From VFKI01 sp033762075 (GTDB lineage Bacteria; Pseudomonadota; Gammaproteobacteria; DSM-16500): a stretch of DNA of 64,000 bases. Below are positions 27,046 to 35,772 of the stretch, piece by piece; the first letter of the stretch is position 1; the number at the start of each line of letters is the position of its first letter. A program made the translations under genes and the position numbers. The notes under the pieces were generated by a model, which saw nothing but the letters and a program-made list of their open reading frames with translations, ran no database searches and was not told the DNA's origin. Where the stretch lies: contig JANRLY010000003.1 in assembly GCA_033762075.1 (NCBI GenBank), positions 6,362 to 70,361 on the forward strand, read 5' to 3'.

Positions 27046-27699
27046 TCATAGTGAGGCTAACGCCTTTTGCGCAGGGCTAAATCCTTTTGCTGCAGCACGT
27101 TTTAAATAATCGCGCGCAACTGCACGATCTACGTTAGTGCCCATTCCATTGGCATACATCATTCCAAGATTATATTGTGCGCTGGCAAGTCCGCCATCTG
27201 CTGCTTTTTGATACCACTGAATTGCTGTCGCATAATCTTTGGTAACACCGCGGCCACTAGCATACATATAACCTAATTGATTTTCTGCATAGACATTGTT
27301 TTGATCGGCTGATTTTTTGAACCACAATAAGGCTTGGCTGTCACTTTGTTGTGTGCCCTGGCCTAATAAATAACGCAAACCTAAGCTATATTGCGCATCT
27401 GAATTGTGTTGTTCTGCAGCGCGACTGAACCAACGCGCAGCTGTTTCATAATTTTGCGGTACGCCACGACCTGTGCGATACATATATCCAAGTGCATATT
27501 GTGCTTTTGCAGAGCCTGCGTCTGCAGCTAATTGATAATAGTGCGCAGCTTCAACATCATTTTGTGCAACGCCTTTGCCATGTGCATACTGATTGCCTGT
27601 TTGATAAAGGGCTTCAGCTGATTCATTTGAGCTTGTTGTGGCGCAACTCGTGATCAAACAAGTCAAGGCAAGTGATGCAATGATTTTTTTGATTTTCAT
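27046..27699 (-). CDS. Sel1-repeat lipoprotein
   Basis: 217-residue precursor with lipobox LITSC (Cys near residue 18) and about four to five Sel1 (TPR-like) repeats, each containing the pattern AQYALGYMY..G.G..(Q/K)(N/D)..A..W(F/Y)..AA. ATG 27699 follows AGGGAG; an upstream in-frame codon at 27732 would add residues before the signal peptide and is rejected. Sel1-repeat proteins such as Legionella LpnE and EnhC act at the host interface; here a periplasm-facing lipid-anchored scaffold is inferred. It lies between metQ and rsmA in the same direction. Confidence 0.88.
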   Translation of the reverse strand: MKIKKIIASLALTCLITSCATTSSNESAEALYQTGNQYAHGKGVAQNDVEAAHYYQLAADAGSAKAQYALGYMYRTGRGVPQNYETAARWFSRAAEQHNSDAQYSLGLRYLLGQGTQQSDSQALLWFKKSADQNNVYAENQLGYMYASGRGVTKDYATAIQWYQKAADGGLASAQYNLGMMYANGMGTNVDRAVARDYLKRAAAKGFSPAQKALASL

Positions 27700-27722
27700 G
27701 TTGAAGGCTCCCTTTAATTGAA

Positions 27723-28508
27723 TTAATGCCAAGCGCGTATGGCTTGTCCATGAAATATTTTATCAGCTTCTTTGACAACAGCGTCAGAATGAAATGCATC
27801 GACGAGCTGTTGAATCCGAGGATCATTTTTTTCATTCGCGCGAATCACAATAATATTGGCATAAATAGAATCATTATTTTCGTGAAATAAGGCATCACGA
27901 TTCGGATATAAATTAGCTTCGATGGCAAAATTGGTATTGATTGCTGCGAGATCGACGTCTGCTAAACTGCGGGTGAGCTGCGCGGCATCTAGTTCTTTAA
28001 ACGTGAGTCCTTTGGGATTGGCAATGATGTCAGCGGGTGTTGCGTAAATGCCTGCTTTTTTGCTGAGCTGAATCAATCCTGCTTTTTGTAACAATAATAA
28101 AGCGCGCCCTTCATTGCTGGGATCATTCGGAATTGCGATCACTGCGCCATGTGGCAATGCAGATAATGTTTTTGTTTTGCCAGGATATAAACCCATCGGG
28201 TAAATAAAACCTTTTGCAATCGAAATAAGTTGATAATGATGATCTTGATTTTGTTGATCGAGCCAGGGTTGGTGCTGAAAAATATTGGCGTCGATGCTGC
28301 CTTCGTTCAACGCAGTATTCGGTTGGAGGTAATCCGCGAAAGGAATAATTTTAATTTTTAAACCATATTGATCGAGCGCGATTTGCTGTGCCACTTCGAC
28401 GAGTTGTGTCTCAGGCCCTGTGATTGTGCCTACACGTAATGCATTGTCATTTTGTTGACAGGCTGTGAGGAAGCATAACGTGATGATCAGGAAATATCTT
28501 TTTAGCAT
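27723..28508 (-). CDS. metQ: Methionine ABC transporter substrate-binding lipoprotein
   Basis: 261-residue NlpA/MetQ lipoprotein with lipobox LTACQ (Cys 17). The mature part contains VGTITGPETQLVEVA, the IPFADYLQPNTALNEGSIDANIFQHQPWL ligand region in conserved order, and a C-terminal helical end. It delivers methionine to the MetNI pump. It is separated from metI by 140 bp that carry a dispersed palindromic repeat, while usual metNIQ operons are tighter. Substrate is inferred from family. Confidence 0.93.
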   Translation of the reverse strand: MLKRYFLIITLCFLTACQQNDNALRVGTITGPETQLVEVAQQIALDQYGLKIKIIPFADYLQPNTALNEGSIDANIFQHQPWLDQQNQDHHYQLISIAKGFIYPMGLYPGKTKTLSALPHGAVIAIPNDPSNEGRALLLLQKAGLIQLSKKAGIYATPADIIANPKGLTFKELDAAQLTRSLADVDLAAINTNFAIEANLYPNRDALFHENNDSIYANIIVIRANEKNDPRIQQLVDAFHSDAVVKEADKIFHGQAIRAWH

Positions 28509-28537
28509 AACATGTTCTCAATAATGAGTTTCAACGA

Positions 28538-28632
28538 CGTCATTGTGAGCCCGCGAAGCGTTTGGGCGTGGCAATCCAGTTTTTTGAAGAGTGGATCGCC
28601 ACGGCTAAGCACTACGTAGCCTCGCGATGACG
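28538..28632. repeat. Dispersed palindromic repeat between metI and metQ
   Basis: Left arm begins CGTCATTGTGAGCCCGCGAAG and contains GGCGTGGCAATCCA; right arm holds TGGATCGCCACGG and ends CCTCGCGATGACG, the imperfect reverse complement. This is a familiar style of intergenic repeat in Legionellales and Rickettsiales genomes. A degenerate copy of the right arm lies at 32576-32619. Confidence 0.7.
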
Positions 28633-28648
28633 AGATTTTTATTATCCG

Positions 28649-29308
28649 TCAATTCTCTGGATACGCAAACCATTTTGCAGCAAAATCGCCTGCAAATTGA
28701 ATAAATTGCACTAAAATCACCATAATTGCCATGGCGAAAAATAAAATCGTAATCTCAAAGCGCTGATATCCATAACGAATGGCGAGATCGCCTAATCCAC
28801 CACCACCAATGGCACCAGCCATGGCGGAATACCCCGTTAAATTGATTAACGTTAGCGTGAATCCATTGATGAGGTTAGGCAAGGCTTCAGGTAATAAAAT
28901 TTTGCGAATAATTTGCGGGAGTGTTGCGCCCATTGCATGAGCTGTTTCAATTAAGCCAGGATTGATTTCAAGCAAAGCATTTTCTGTTACGCGCGCGAAA
29001 AAAGGAATGGCACATAATGTGAGTGGAACCATAGCTGCGACAGTGCCAATCGATGTGCCTGCTAATAAACGTGTGAAAGGAATAATAATCACCATCAAAA
29101 TCACAAAGGGAATTGAGCGTGTGATATTTACAATTAGACTGAGTACGCGCCCCAGCATTGGTTGATTGAGTAATTGCTTTTCGCGAGCGATATACATCAA
29201 TACGCCGAGGGGTAATCCAAATACCAGAGTAAAAAATCCTGAGACGATTACCATGGCGAGTGTTTGTAATGTCGCCTCATATAAAAGAGACAATGTCATC
29301 GGGGACAT
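28649..29308 (-). CDS. metI: Methionine ABC transporter permease
   Basis: 219-residue inner-membrane protein with five hydrophobic segments and the BPD permease loop (EAxxxxG; here LPEALPNLINGFTLTLI). VNITRSIPFVILMVIIIP and GGGGLGDLAIRYGYQRF are typical MetI stretches. The start overlaps the metN stop by 32 bp, indicating coupled translation. Confidence 0.94.
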   Translation of the reverse strand: MSPMTLSLLYEATLQTLAMVIVSGFFTLVFGLPLGVLMYIAREKQLLNQPMLGRVLSLIVNITRSIPFVILMVIIIPFTRLLAGTSIGTVAAMVPLTLCAIPFFARVTENALLEINPGLIETAHAMGATLPQIIRKILLPEALPNLINGFTLTLINLTGYSAMAGAIGGGGLGDLAIRYGYQRFEITILFFAMAIMVILVQFIQFAGDFAAKWFAYPEN

Positions 29309-30332
29309 GACCGAGTACCTCTACTTGAATGCCAGACGTTTTTAAAAATTGTATCCCAGCATTGAGTTGTTCTGTTGTGCCATCGATCGCAAGTAGCATC
29401 ACGCCAGAGGCATGATTGCGAATATATTCGACGTTCGCTTGCAAAATATTCACGCGTAATTGGAATTGACGAATTAAGTGTGCGATAACAGGTTGTGTTG
29501 CAGTATCTGCTAAAAAACGTAAACGTAAAACAGGATGTGTATTATCGCTGGCGTTGTCGCAAATTTTATCCACCAAAGGATGCGGTAAACTTTGCTGAAG
29601 TGAAGACATAATAAAATTTTTCGCAATGTCTGTTTCCGGATGTGCAAAAAAACGGCCAACCTCATTTTCTTCAATTAAATGACCTGTTGAAAGAATTCCA
29701 ACCCGATCGCAACACGCTTTGATCACAGACATTTCGTGTGTGATTAATAAAATGGTAACGTTAAGTGTGTCGCGAATATTTTTAAGTAAATCTAAAATCG
29801 CATGTGTAGATTCTGGGTCGAGTGCTGATGTTGCTTCATCGGATAATAAAACATGGGGTTTAGCGGTTAACGCGCGTGCAATCGCGACGCGTTGTTTTTG
29901 TCCGCCGCTCAGTTGGCTTGGATGATGTTTTTGATGTTGAGTTAAATCCGTTAACTCAATCAAGGGTTGAATGCGTTGTCGAATTTGTTGCTTGTTGAAA
30001 CCTAGGCATTCGAGTGGCAAGGCAATGTTATCGTAGACAGTGCGTGATTGTAGTAAATTAAAATGTTGGAAAATCATCCCAATATTGTGTCGCGCCATGC
30101 GCAATTTGCTTGCAGGCAAAGCTGTTAACTCGACTTGATTGACAAAAACTTGGCCGTTGTCGGGGCGCTCTAATAAATTCACACAACGGATCAGGGTGCT
30201 TTTCCCCGCGCCGCTTTTGCCAATAATCCCGAAAATCTCGCCTTTATTGACGGTCAAGTTGACTTGATCTAAAGCGCTGATTTGCCCAGCAGTTGTGTTG
30301 TAGGATTTACTGATGTTTTTAAGTGTGATCAT
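29277..30332 (-). CDS. metN: Methionine ABC transporter ATPase
   Basis: 351-residue ATPase with Walker A GKSGAGKST near residue 39, signature LSGGQKQRVAIARAL, Walker B VLLSDEATSALDP, and a C-terminal NIL regulatory domain (about residues 265-345) that binds methionine and inhibits transport in E. coli MetN. ATG 30332 is chosen; an upstream in-frame TTG at 30368 would add 12 hydrophobic residues not typical of MetN. First gene of the metNIQ set. Confidence 0.94.
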   Translation of the reverse strand: MITLKNISKSYNTTAGQISALDQVNLTVNKGEIFGIIGKSGAGKSTLIRCVNLLERPDNGQVFVNQVELTALPASKLRMARHNIGMIFQHFNLLQSRTVYDNIALPLECLGFNKQQIRQRIQPLIELTDLTQHQKHHPSQLSGGQKQRVAIARALTAKPHVLLSDEATSALDPESTHAILDLLKNIRDTLNVTILLITHEMSVIKACCDRVGILSTGHLIEENEVGRFFAHPETDIAKNFIMSSLQQSLPHPLVDKICDNASDNTHPVLRLRFLADTATQPVIAHLIRQFQLRVNILQANVEYIRNHASGVMLLAIDGTTEQLNAGIQFLKTSGIQVEVLGHVPDDIVSFI

Positions 30333-30382
30333 GATCTTTAGACACAAAAGGAAAGCAGAATAACACAAATCTATTTTTCCTG

Positions 30383-30388
30383 TATAAT
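30383..30388 (+). promoter_or_regulatory. Candidate -10 element for pncB
   Basis: A consensus TATAAT lies 23 bp before the GTG start of pncB in the short divergent gap with metN. The expected -35 region has no strong match, so the call rests on the -10 hexamer and position only. Confidence 0.35.
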
Positions 30389-30410
30389 CCCTCCCTTTTG
30401 AGGAAACACT

Positions 30411-31856
30411 GTGATTTCACCTCTGTTGACTGATCTATACCAGCTCACCATGGCTTACGGCTATTGGAAGTTGGGTATGCACGAGCAAAAAGCAGTGTTT
30501 CACCAGATTTTTCGTAAACATCCGTTCGGCGGCAATTACGCTGTTTTGGCAGGGTTGTCGAGCGTCGTAGAGTTTTTGCAGGGATGGCGGTTTGGCCCCA
30601 CTGAAATAGCTTATTTACAAACCGTAAAATCCCCCGCAGGGGACAACTTATTCCCCCAGGATTTCCTTGATTATTTATCGACGGTGCGTTTTAGTTGTGA
30701 CATAGATGCGATCCCAGAAGGCACGATTGTCTTCCCGCATGAACCCTTGTTGCGTGTGAGCGGGCCTTTATTACAAGCTCAATTAATCGAATCCACGCTG
30801 CTTGAGTTGATTAACTTTCAAACATTGATTGCAACAAAAGCAGCGCGTGTTTGTCAGGCTGCTATCGGTGATCGTGTTTTAGAGTTTGGGATGCGGCGAG
30901 CACAAGGCCCCGATGGGGCATTATCAGCCAGTCGTGCTGCTTATATTGGGGGCTGCGCTGCAACTTCTAATGTGTTGGCGGGTCAACGTTTTGACATTCC
31001 TGTCTCTGGCACGCAAGCGCACAGTTGGGTTACAGCTTTTCCGACTGAACAACAAGCATTTGATGCTTTCGCGGAAGTCATGCCGCACAATTTTGTTTTA
31101 TTAGTAGATACGTATGACACACAGCGCGGTGTCGAAAATGCAATTCGCACCGCAAAAAGAATGCGCGAAAAAGGCGTTGAATTGCGCGCTATTCGTTTAG
31201 ATTCTGGTGATCTGTGTGCATTGAGTATTGCCGCCAGACAACAATTAGATGATGCTGGTTTTCCCAATGTGGCTATTATTGCTAGCAATAGTCTTGATGA
31301 ATATGTCATTACTGAATTAAAACAGCGGGGCGCAAAAATTTCTGTGTGGGGTGTTGGGACGAATCTAGCGACAGCTTATGATTATCCTGCATTAGATGGT
31401 GTTTACAAATTATCAGCATTATGGAATGACACCAACAATAAATGGGATTACAAACTTAAACTGTCTGACAGTCCCGAAAAAATTTCGAACCCAGGTGTTT
31501 TGCAAGTGCGCCGATTTTTTAAAAATGGGGTTCCAACAGAAGATTTGATTTATGATTTACCACTGGGTCTCACAGAATCGATTTCTCGTTTTTGCATTGA
31601 AACCCCGCACACGTTACGTCCAGTCAATGCATTTGACGATTTCAAGGATTTGTTGCAGCCTTTATTTCGCGACGGGAAAAAAATAGCTGACACAGAAACG
31701 ATTCATGTGATTCGTGAACGCGCCATACAATCAGTCAATCAATTTGTGAAAGCGTATGACAAAAAACAATATCCTGTTGGATTGGAAAATCATTTGCACC
31801 TTTATAAACATCAATTGATTAATGAGTTTTCGAAAAAAAATGACGACACCTATTGA
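30411..31856 (+). CDS. pncB: Nicotinate phosphoribosyltransferase
   Basis: Converts nicotinate plus PRPP to nicotinate mononucleotide in NAD salvage. Length 481 is the long bacterial form. Motifs: LLTDLYQLTMAYGYW, the FGMRRAQGPDGALSASRAAYIGG phosphate loop in order, GTQAHSWV, DTYD and the SGDL/ASN..DEY region. GTG 30411 follows GAGGAAAC. Divergent from metN. Its end overlaps trmB by 35 bp. Confidence 0.96.
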   Translation: MISPLLTDLYQLTMAYGYWKLGMHEQKAVFHQIFRKHPFGGNYAVLAGLSSVVEFLQGWRFGPTEIAYLQTVKSPAGDNLFPQDFLDYLSTVRFSCDIDAIPEGTIVFPHEPLLRVSGPLLQAQLIESTLLELINFQTLIATKAARVCQAAIGDRVLEFGMRRAQGPDGALSASRAAYIGGCAATSNVLAGQRFDIPVSGTQAHSWVTAFPTEQQAFDAFAEVMPHNFVLLVDTYDTQRGVENAIRTAKRMREKGVELRAIRLDSGDLCALSIAARQQLDDAGFPNVAIIASNSLDEYVITELKQRGAKISVWGVGTNLATAYDYPALDGVYKLSALWNDTNNKWDYKLKLSDSPEKISNPGVLQVRRFFKNGVPTEDLIYDLPLGLTESISRFCIETPHTLRPVNAFDDFKDLLQPLFRDGKKIADTETIHVIRERAIQSVNQFVKAYDKKQYPVGLENHLHLYKHQLINEFSKKNDDTY

Positions 31857-32532
31857 ATTTTTTCGCCACATTAAAAGCTTCGTGCGCCGAGAAGGGCGCA
31901 TGACCGATGCGCAACGTCGTGCAATCGATGAAGGTATGCCGCTGTTTGGATTGCATTTACAAATGGGCTTGATTAATCCTGTCGAAATTTTTTCACGTGA
32001 AGCGCCTTGTGTACTCGAAATTGGTTTTGGCATGGGGCACTCTTTGTTACAAGCCGCGATGGATTCACCTGAAACAGATTTTATCGGTATCGAAACGCAC
32101 TTGCCTGGCGTGGGCTGTTTATTAGCCGGCATCATGCAGGCAAACATTAAAAATATTCGTGTGTATCATGCTGATGCCGTGCAAGTGTTAGCGCATTCTA
32201 TTCCTGGGAGTAGTCTTTCAGGGATTCAAATATTTTTTCCTGATCCTTGGCCAAAACGTCGTCACCATAAACGTCGACTCATCCAAACACCTTTCGTTCA
32301 AAAGTTAACTGATAAATTACACACCAATGGTGTGCTGCATTTGGCAACAGATTGGGAAGATTATGCAAAACACATGATGCAAGTTTTATCTAATATCGAT
32401 GTGCTCGAAAATGTTGCAGGCGACAATCAATATGCTGAGCGTTGTTTGCATCGTCCGGTCGTCACTCGCTTCGAAAAACGTGGGAAACAAGCGGGTTATG
32501 TGATTCGCGATTTGCAGTTTAGCAAAAAATAA
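31822..32532 (+). CDS. trmB: tRNA (guanine-46-N7)-methyltransferase
   Basis: SAM-dependent methyltransferase modifying G46 in the tRNA variable loop. LEIGFGMGHSLLQAA is the SAM motif, and FFPDPWPKRRHHKRRL is the diagnostic TrmB stretch; LATDWEDYA follows. Length 236. The chosen ATG at 31822 lies inside pncB (35-bp overlap); ATG 31840 is an alternative start. No special neighbours. Confidence 0.95.
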   Translation: MSFRKKMTTPIEFFRHIKSFVRREGRMTDAQRRAIDEGMPLFGLHLQMGLINPVEIFSREAPCVLEIGFGMGHSLLQAAMDSPETDFIGIETHLPGVGCLLAGIMQANIKNIRVYHADAVQVLAHSIPGSSLSGIQIFFPDPWPKRRHHKRRLIQTPFVQKLTDKLHTNGVLHLATDWEDYAKHMMQVLSNIDVLENVAGDNQYAERCLHRPVVTRFEKRGKQAGYVIRDLQFSKK

Positions 32533-32575
32533 TTTTGTGGTACTCTTCTCCGCACGTAATTACTTACAGCGATCC

Positions 32576-32619
32576 GTCAACGCGAGGCTACCAAATGCTC
32601 GCAGGTTCGCAATGACGAC
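32576..32619. repeat. Degenerate copy of the metI-metQ palindromic repeat
   Basis: Contains CCGTCAACGCGAGGCTAC and ends TTCGCAATGACGAC, matching parts of the complement of the right arm at 28600-28632. It lies in the 132-bp gap before the outer-membrane barrel gene. Confidence 0.45.
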
Positions 32620-32664
32620 TGTGTGGAATGTCTTCGCAGTGAAAATTCAAATAAAGGAAATCTT

Positions 32665-33288
32665 ATGCGTTTCAATCAACTCTCATTAGCAGCTCTTTTG
32701 CTTTCTCTTTCAACTGCTACTTTTGCGATGGAAAACGGAGCTTATCTGGGTATTCAAGTGGGTAACTCTAATATTCATGCGCCTGCAACAACAACGACAA
32801 CAGGCACGCCTACAACAGCGAGCAGTACAGGTGTTGGCGAAAGACTTTATTTCGGCGGACAATTTAATCGTTATGCTGCTTTTGAAATGGGTTATACACA
32901 TTATGCTAATGCAACTTACAATGTTACATTGCCAAGCGGCAACAAGCCGCAACAGCGTGTTAATGTAGTTGACCTCACGGGTAAAGCTATTTGGCCGTTA
33001 GCACAACAATTTTCATTATTTGCAAAACTCGGGGTCGGTATTGCGCGTACAACTTCCTCTGGCAGTATTGCTAAATTAAATGCTGATGGTAGCCCAAAAA
33101 GTACAACACAAACTTCTTTGCGACCTAAGATCGGCATTGGCGCAAGTTACGACTTAACATCACGCTGGCAAGCAGAGCTCACGTTTGATCGCATGATGAG
33201 TGGTGGCGGCATTAAAAATGCAGATTTAATTTCACTCGGTATTTCATATCATTGGACAGATGAAGTGTGTGGGCAGTTTCTTTGCTAA
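32665..33288 (+). CDS. Small outer-membrane beta-barrel protein
   Basis: 207-residue precursor with a clean signal peptide (MRFNQLSLAALLLS...TFAM) and a mature region of alternating short amphipathic strands (YLGIQVG, FEMGYTHY, LFAKLGVGIARTT, PKIGIGASYDL) as in OmpA-like eight-stranded barrels. A low-complexity Thr/Ala loop lies near residues 35-55. It ends CGQFLC rather than the usual aromatic terminal residue, with two cysteines. ATG 32665 follows AAGGAAA. Function unknown. Confidence 0.8.
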   Translation: MRFNQLSLAALLLSLSTATFAMENGAYLGIQVGNSNIHAPATTTTTGTPTTASSTGVGERLYFGGQFNRYAAFEMGYTHYANATYNVTLPSGNKPQQRVNVVDLTGKAIWPLAQQFSLFAKLGVGIARTTSSGSIAKLNADGSPKSTTQTSLRPKIGIGASYDLTSRWQAELTFDRMMSGGGIKNADLISLGISYHWTDEVCGQFLC

Positions 33289-34436
33289 GACATAAATATC
33301 TCAGTTAAATCATTCAAAAATTGATGCCCGAGTGTGGTCGGGCAAATGATTTTGTTATCTTCATTCAATAATTTTTTCGCGCGCGCTTTTTCTAAAAGTG
33401 GCGCGATACTTTCTAAATGTAATCCCGTGTGCTCTGTGAAAATATTTGCGGGTACACCATCAATCAATCGCAATGCGTTAAGCATAAATTCAAACGGTAA
33501 TTCAGTGTGCGGTACAATGGTTTTTTGTGCGATGAAATTTTTGTCTGGATTTAAATACTCTTTCGGATGTTTCCATTTCATATAACGCGTGATGATTTGT
33601 TTTTTTGTATCTGTAATCTTACTGTGTGCACCAGCGCCGATTCCTAAATAATCGCCAAATTGCCAGTAATTATTATTGTGCACACATTGACGATTGGGTT
33701 TTGACCAAGCAGAAATTTCATATCGTTCAAATCCATTTTCTCGCAGTATTTGTTCTCCTTGATTTTGAATGGCATGCAAAATGTTTTCTGGAGGTAATGT
33801 TGGTGGTTGATGATGAAAGGCGGTATTTGGTTCAATCGTGAGTTGGTACCATGAAAGATGTGTCGGATTTGTATTGAGTGCATCGCTTAAATCTTGCAAA
33901 GCATCTTCAGCCGTTTGTTCAGGCAATCCATGCATTAAATCTAAATTAAAATTATCGAAGCCTGCATTTTTGGCGATATCAATTGCGCGCAAGGCTTGCT
34001 TGCGATCATGAATGCGGCCCAGGGTTTTTAGTTTGTCATTTTGTAAACTTTGAATTCCAATCGATAAACGATTAATGCCCGCTTGTTTAAACCCTGCAAA
34101 ATGTTTTTCATCGATGGTGCCGGGATTAGCTTCGAGGGTAATCTCAGTTGTTTTGCTGAAAGGCATATGATGATCGATACCGTTTAAAATGCGCCCGATT
34201 GCTTTTGGAGAAAAAAGACTGGGAGTACCGCCACCAAAAAAAACACTGACAAAACACTGTTCAGCGATGTCTGATAGGTGGGCTTTGAAATCTTGTAATA
34301 GAGCATCGACATAACGATCCTCAGCCAACGGCTGTGTAAGCGCATGCGAGTTGAAGTCACAGTAAGGACATTTTTGTATGCACCAGGGAATGTGGATATA
34401 CAGGCTGAGTGGTAAATGATCTGCAAATAAATTCAT
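33285..34436 (-). CDS. hemW: Radical SAM heme chaperone HemW-type
   Basis: 383-residue radical SAM protein with the cluster motif CIQKCPYC near residue 19, FFGGGTPSLF, the EANPGT segment and a C-terminal HemN-C domain. HemW binds heme and lacks coproporphyrinogen oxidase activity in studied bacteria, though older databases call it HemN. CxxxCxxC here is followed by DFNSH as in HemW. It converges with the barrel gene, overlapping by 4 bp. The usual rdgB neighbour is absent. Confidence 0.92.
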   Translation of the reverse strand: MNLFADHLPLSLYIHIPWCIQKCPYCDFNSHALTQPLAEDRYVDALLQDFKAHLSDIAEQCFVSVFFGGGTPSLFSPKAIGRILNGIDHHMPFSKTTEITLEANPGTIDEKHFAGFKQAGINRLSIGIQSLQNDKLKTLGRIHDRKQALRAIDIAKNAGFDNFNLDLMHGLPEQTAEDALQDLSDALNTNPTHLSWYQLTIEPNTAFHHQPPTLPPENILHAIQNQGEQILRENGFERYEISAWSKPNRQCVHNNNYWQFGDYLGIGAGAHSKITDTKKQIITRYMKWKHPKEYLNPDKNFIAQKTIVPHTELPFEFMLNALRLIDGVPANIFTEHTGLHLESIAPLLEKARAKKLLNEDNKIICPTTLGHQFLNDLTEIFMS

Positions 34437-34492
34437 AGGGCGATAGTAGTGGGGGAAGGTGGCTCTGTCAAAGAAAATGAATGAAAATGAAT

Positions 34493-34649
34493 GGGGTCAT
34501 GCCTAGCTTGTTGACATTTTAATAGAAAAGACCGTGAAAATGAATGGGGTCATGCCTAGCTTGAAAGACCGTGGGGTCATGCCTGATTAGTTGACATTTC
34601 GCGAGAAACAGGAGAAACAGGGTCATGCCTGATCAGTTGACATTTTGCG
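34493..34649. repeat. Cluster of GGGTCATGCCT repeats upstream of the RAYT gene
   Basis: Four direct copies of a 18-30 bp unit start at 34493, 34546, 34573 and 34620. Each reads (G)GGGTCATGCCT(A/G)..., and three continue into GTTGACATTT. The reverse complement of the unit recurs at the 3' end of the transposase at 35716-35737. Such REP-like repeats typically surround RAYT genes and are their targets. The 349-bp gap contains nothing else that I recognise. Confidence 0.85.
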
Positions 34650-34785
34650 TTATTTTCTTAAAACTAAATAGTATCATTCTCCTTCCCTGTTTTTATCAGC
34701 GCTAGATTTTTTAACTTCATTCCTTTCATCAAGATTTTTCACCATCACATAAAAACCCAATACACATTCTGAGGAGTTTCTTCAC

Positions 34786-35733
34786 ATGGCAAGAAAAGTT
34801 CGCATTTATTACCCGGGTGCAACATACCATGTCATGTTGCGGGGCAATGAAAAAAAGCGCATATTTTTTACCAATGAAGATCGAATATATTTTTGTTCAT
34901 TACTTGCAGAAGGGACGCAACGTTTTGGGTATAAGGTTTTTGCTTTTTGTTTGATGGATAATCATGTTCATCTTGCCATACAAGTAAATGATATTCCTTT
35001 ATCAAAGATAGTTCATAATTTCAGTTTTCGTTATGCTCAATGGATCAATAAAACTCAGCAACGTGTTGGTCATCTGTTCCAGGGTCGTCATAAAGCGATA
35101 CTAGTAGATGCAGATAATTATCTTTTAGGTTTAGTTCGTTATATTCATCTTAATCCAGTGCGCGCGGGGCTCGTTGAGTTAGCAGAAGAATATTGTTGGA
35201 GTAGTCACAGCGTTTATTTAGGCTATAAAGCTCTTTCATGGGTTTCGTGCAATTTAGTATTAAATCAATTTGCAGAAAACGGGGAAATAGCAATAACTCA
35301 CTACCAAAAGTATATGCAAGAAAATGTAAATAGTGATCAAAACGAAGAATTTCAATCTGGAAACCACAAGAAAATATCAGTTTTAGCAGATAGTGATTTC
35401 TTGGTAAAACTCGAGAGGAGTAACTCACAAAATATTTCTTTTAATAATTGGGATTTAGGTAAATTAGTAAATGTGATTTGTGAGTATTATGGAGCTAACG
35501 AATTCAGTCTGAGTAGCATTTCTAAAAACCACACTAACGCAAAGATTCGAGCAGTAATTGCGTTGTTAGCTCAAGATTTAAAAATATGCTCGCTAAGTGC
35601 TGTAGCCAAATATTTTCAACGTAATGTTACTGGTCTCATAAGAACAATAATGAGAGTGGCTAATAATCTAGAGTTTTCTCAAGGATTAGAGATGGTTAAG
35701 GACCATGTTATAAAGTCAACAAGCCAGGCATGA
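34786..35733 (+). mobile_element. REP-associated tyrosine transposase (RAYT, Y1/HUH) gene
   Basis: 315-residue single-domain Y1 transposase of the IS200-like/REP-associated group. It opens ARKVRIYYPGATYHVMLRG, has the HUH motif NHVH at residues 59-62, and the LVRYIHLNPVRAG block with candidate catalytic tyrosines Y112 or Y119. The C-terminal 80 residues (residues 225-305) resemble the DnaA-C/HTH fold found in many RAYTs (SLSAVAKYFQR). ATG 34786 follows GAGGAG. It is flanked by its own repeats (34493-34649 and 35716-35737), and the gene's stop codon lies within the right repeat. The frame looks intact. Confidence 0.9.
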
Positions 35734-35737
35734 CCCC
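35716..35737. repeat. Right inverted copy of the RAYT repeat
   Basis: Reverse complement of the left repeat at 34493-34514 with one mismatch in 22 positions. It covers the last codons and the stop of the transposase. Next to it, TGACCCCCGGTTT is tandemly duplicated (35731 and 35745). Confidence 0.8.
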
Positions 35738-35772
35738 CGGTTTTTGACCCCCGGTTTTCTTTGATTTTTTCA

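Noticed and set aside
34493..34649. Repeats before 34786 as a CRISPR array
   Set aside because: Spacing is irregular (53, 27, 47 bases), spacers repeat the same words, and a RAYT gene that explains the repeats follows.
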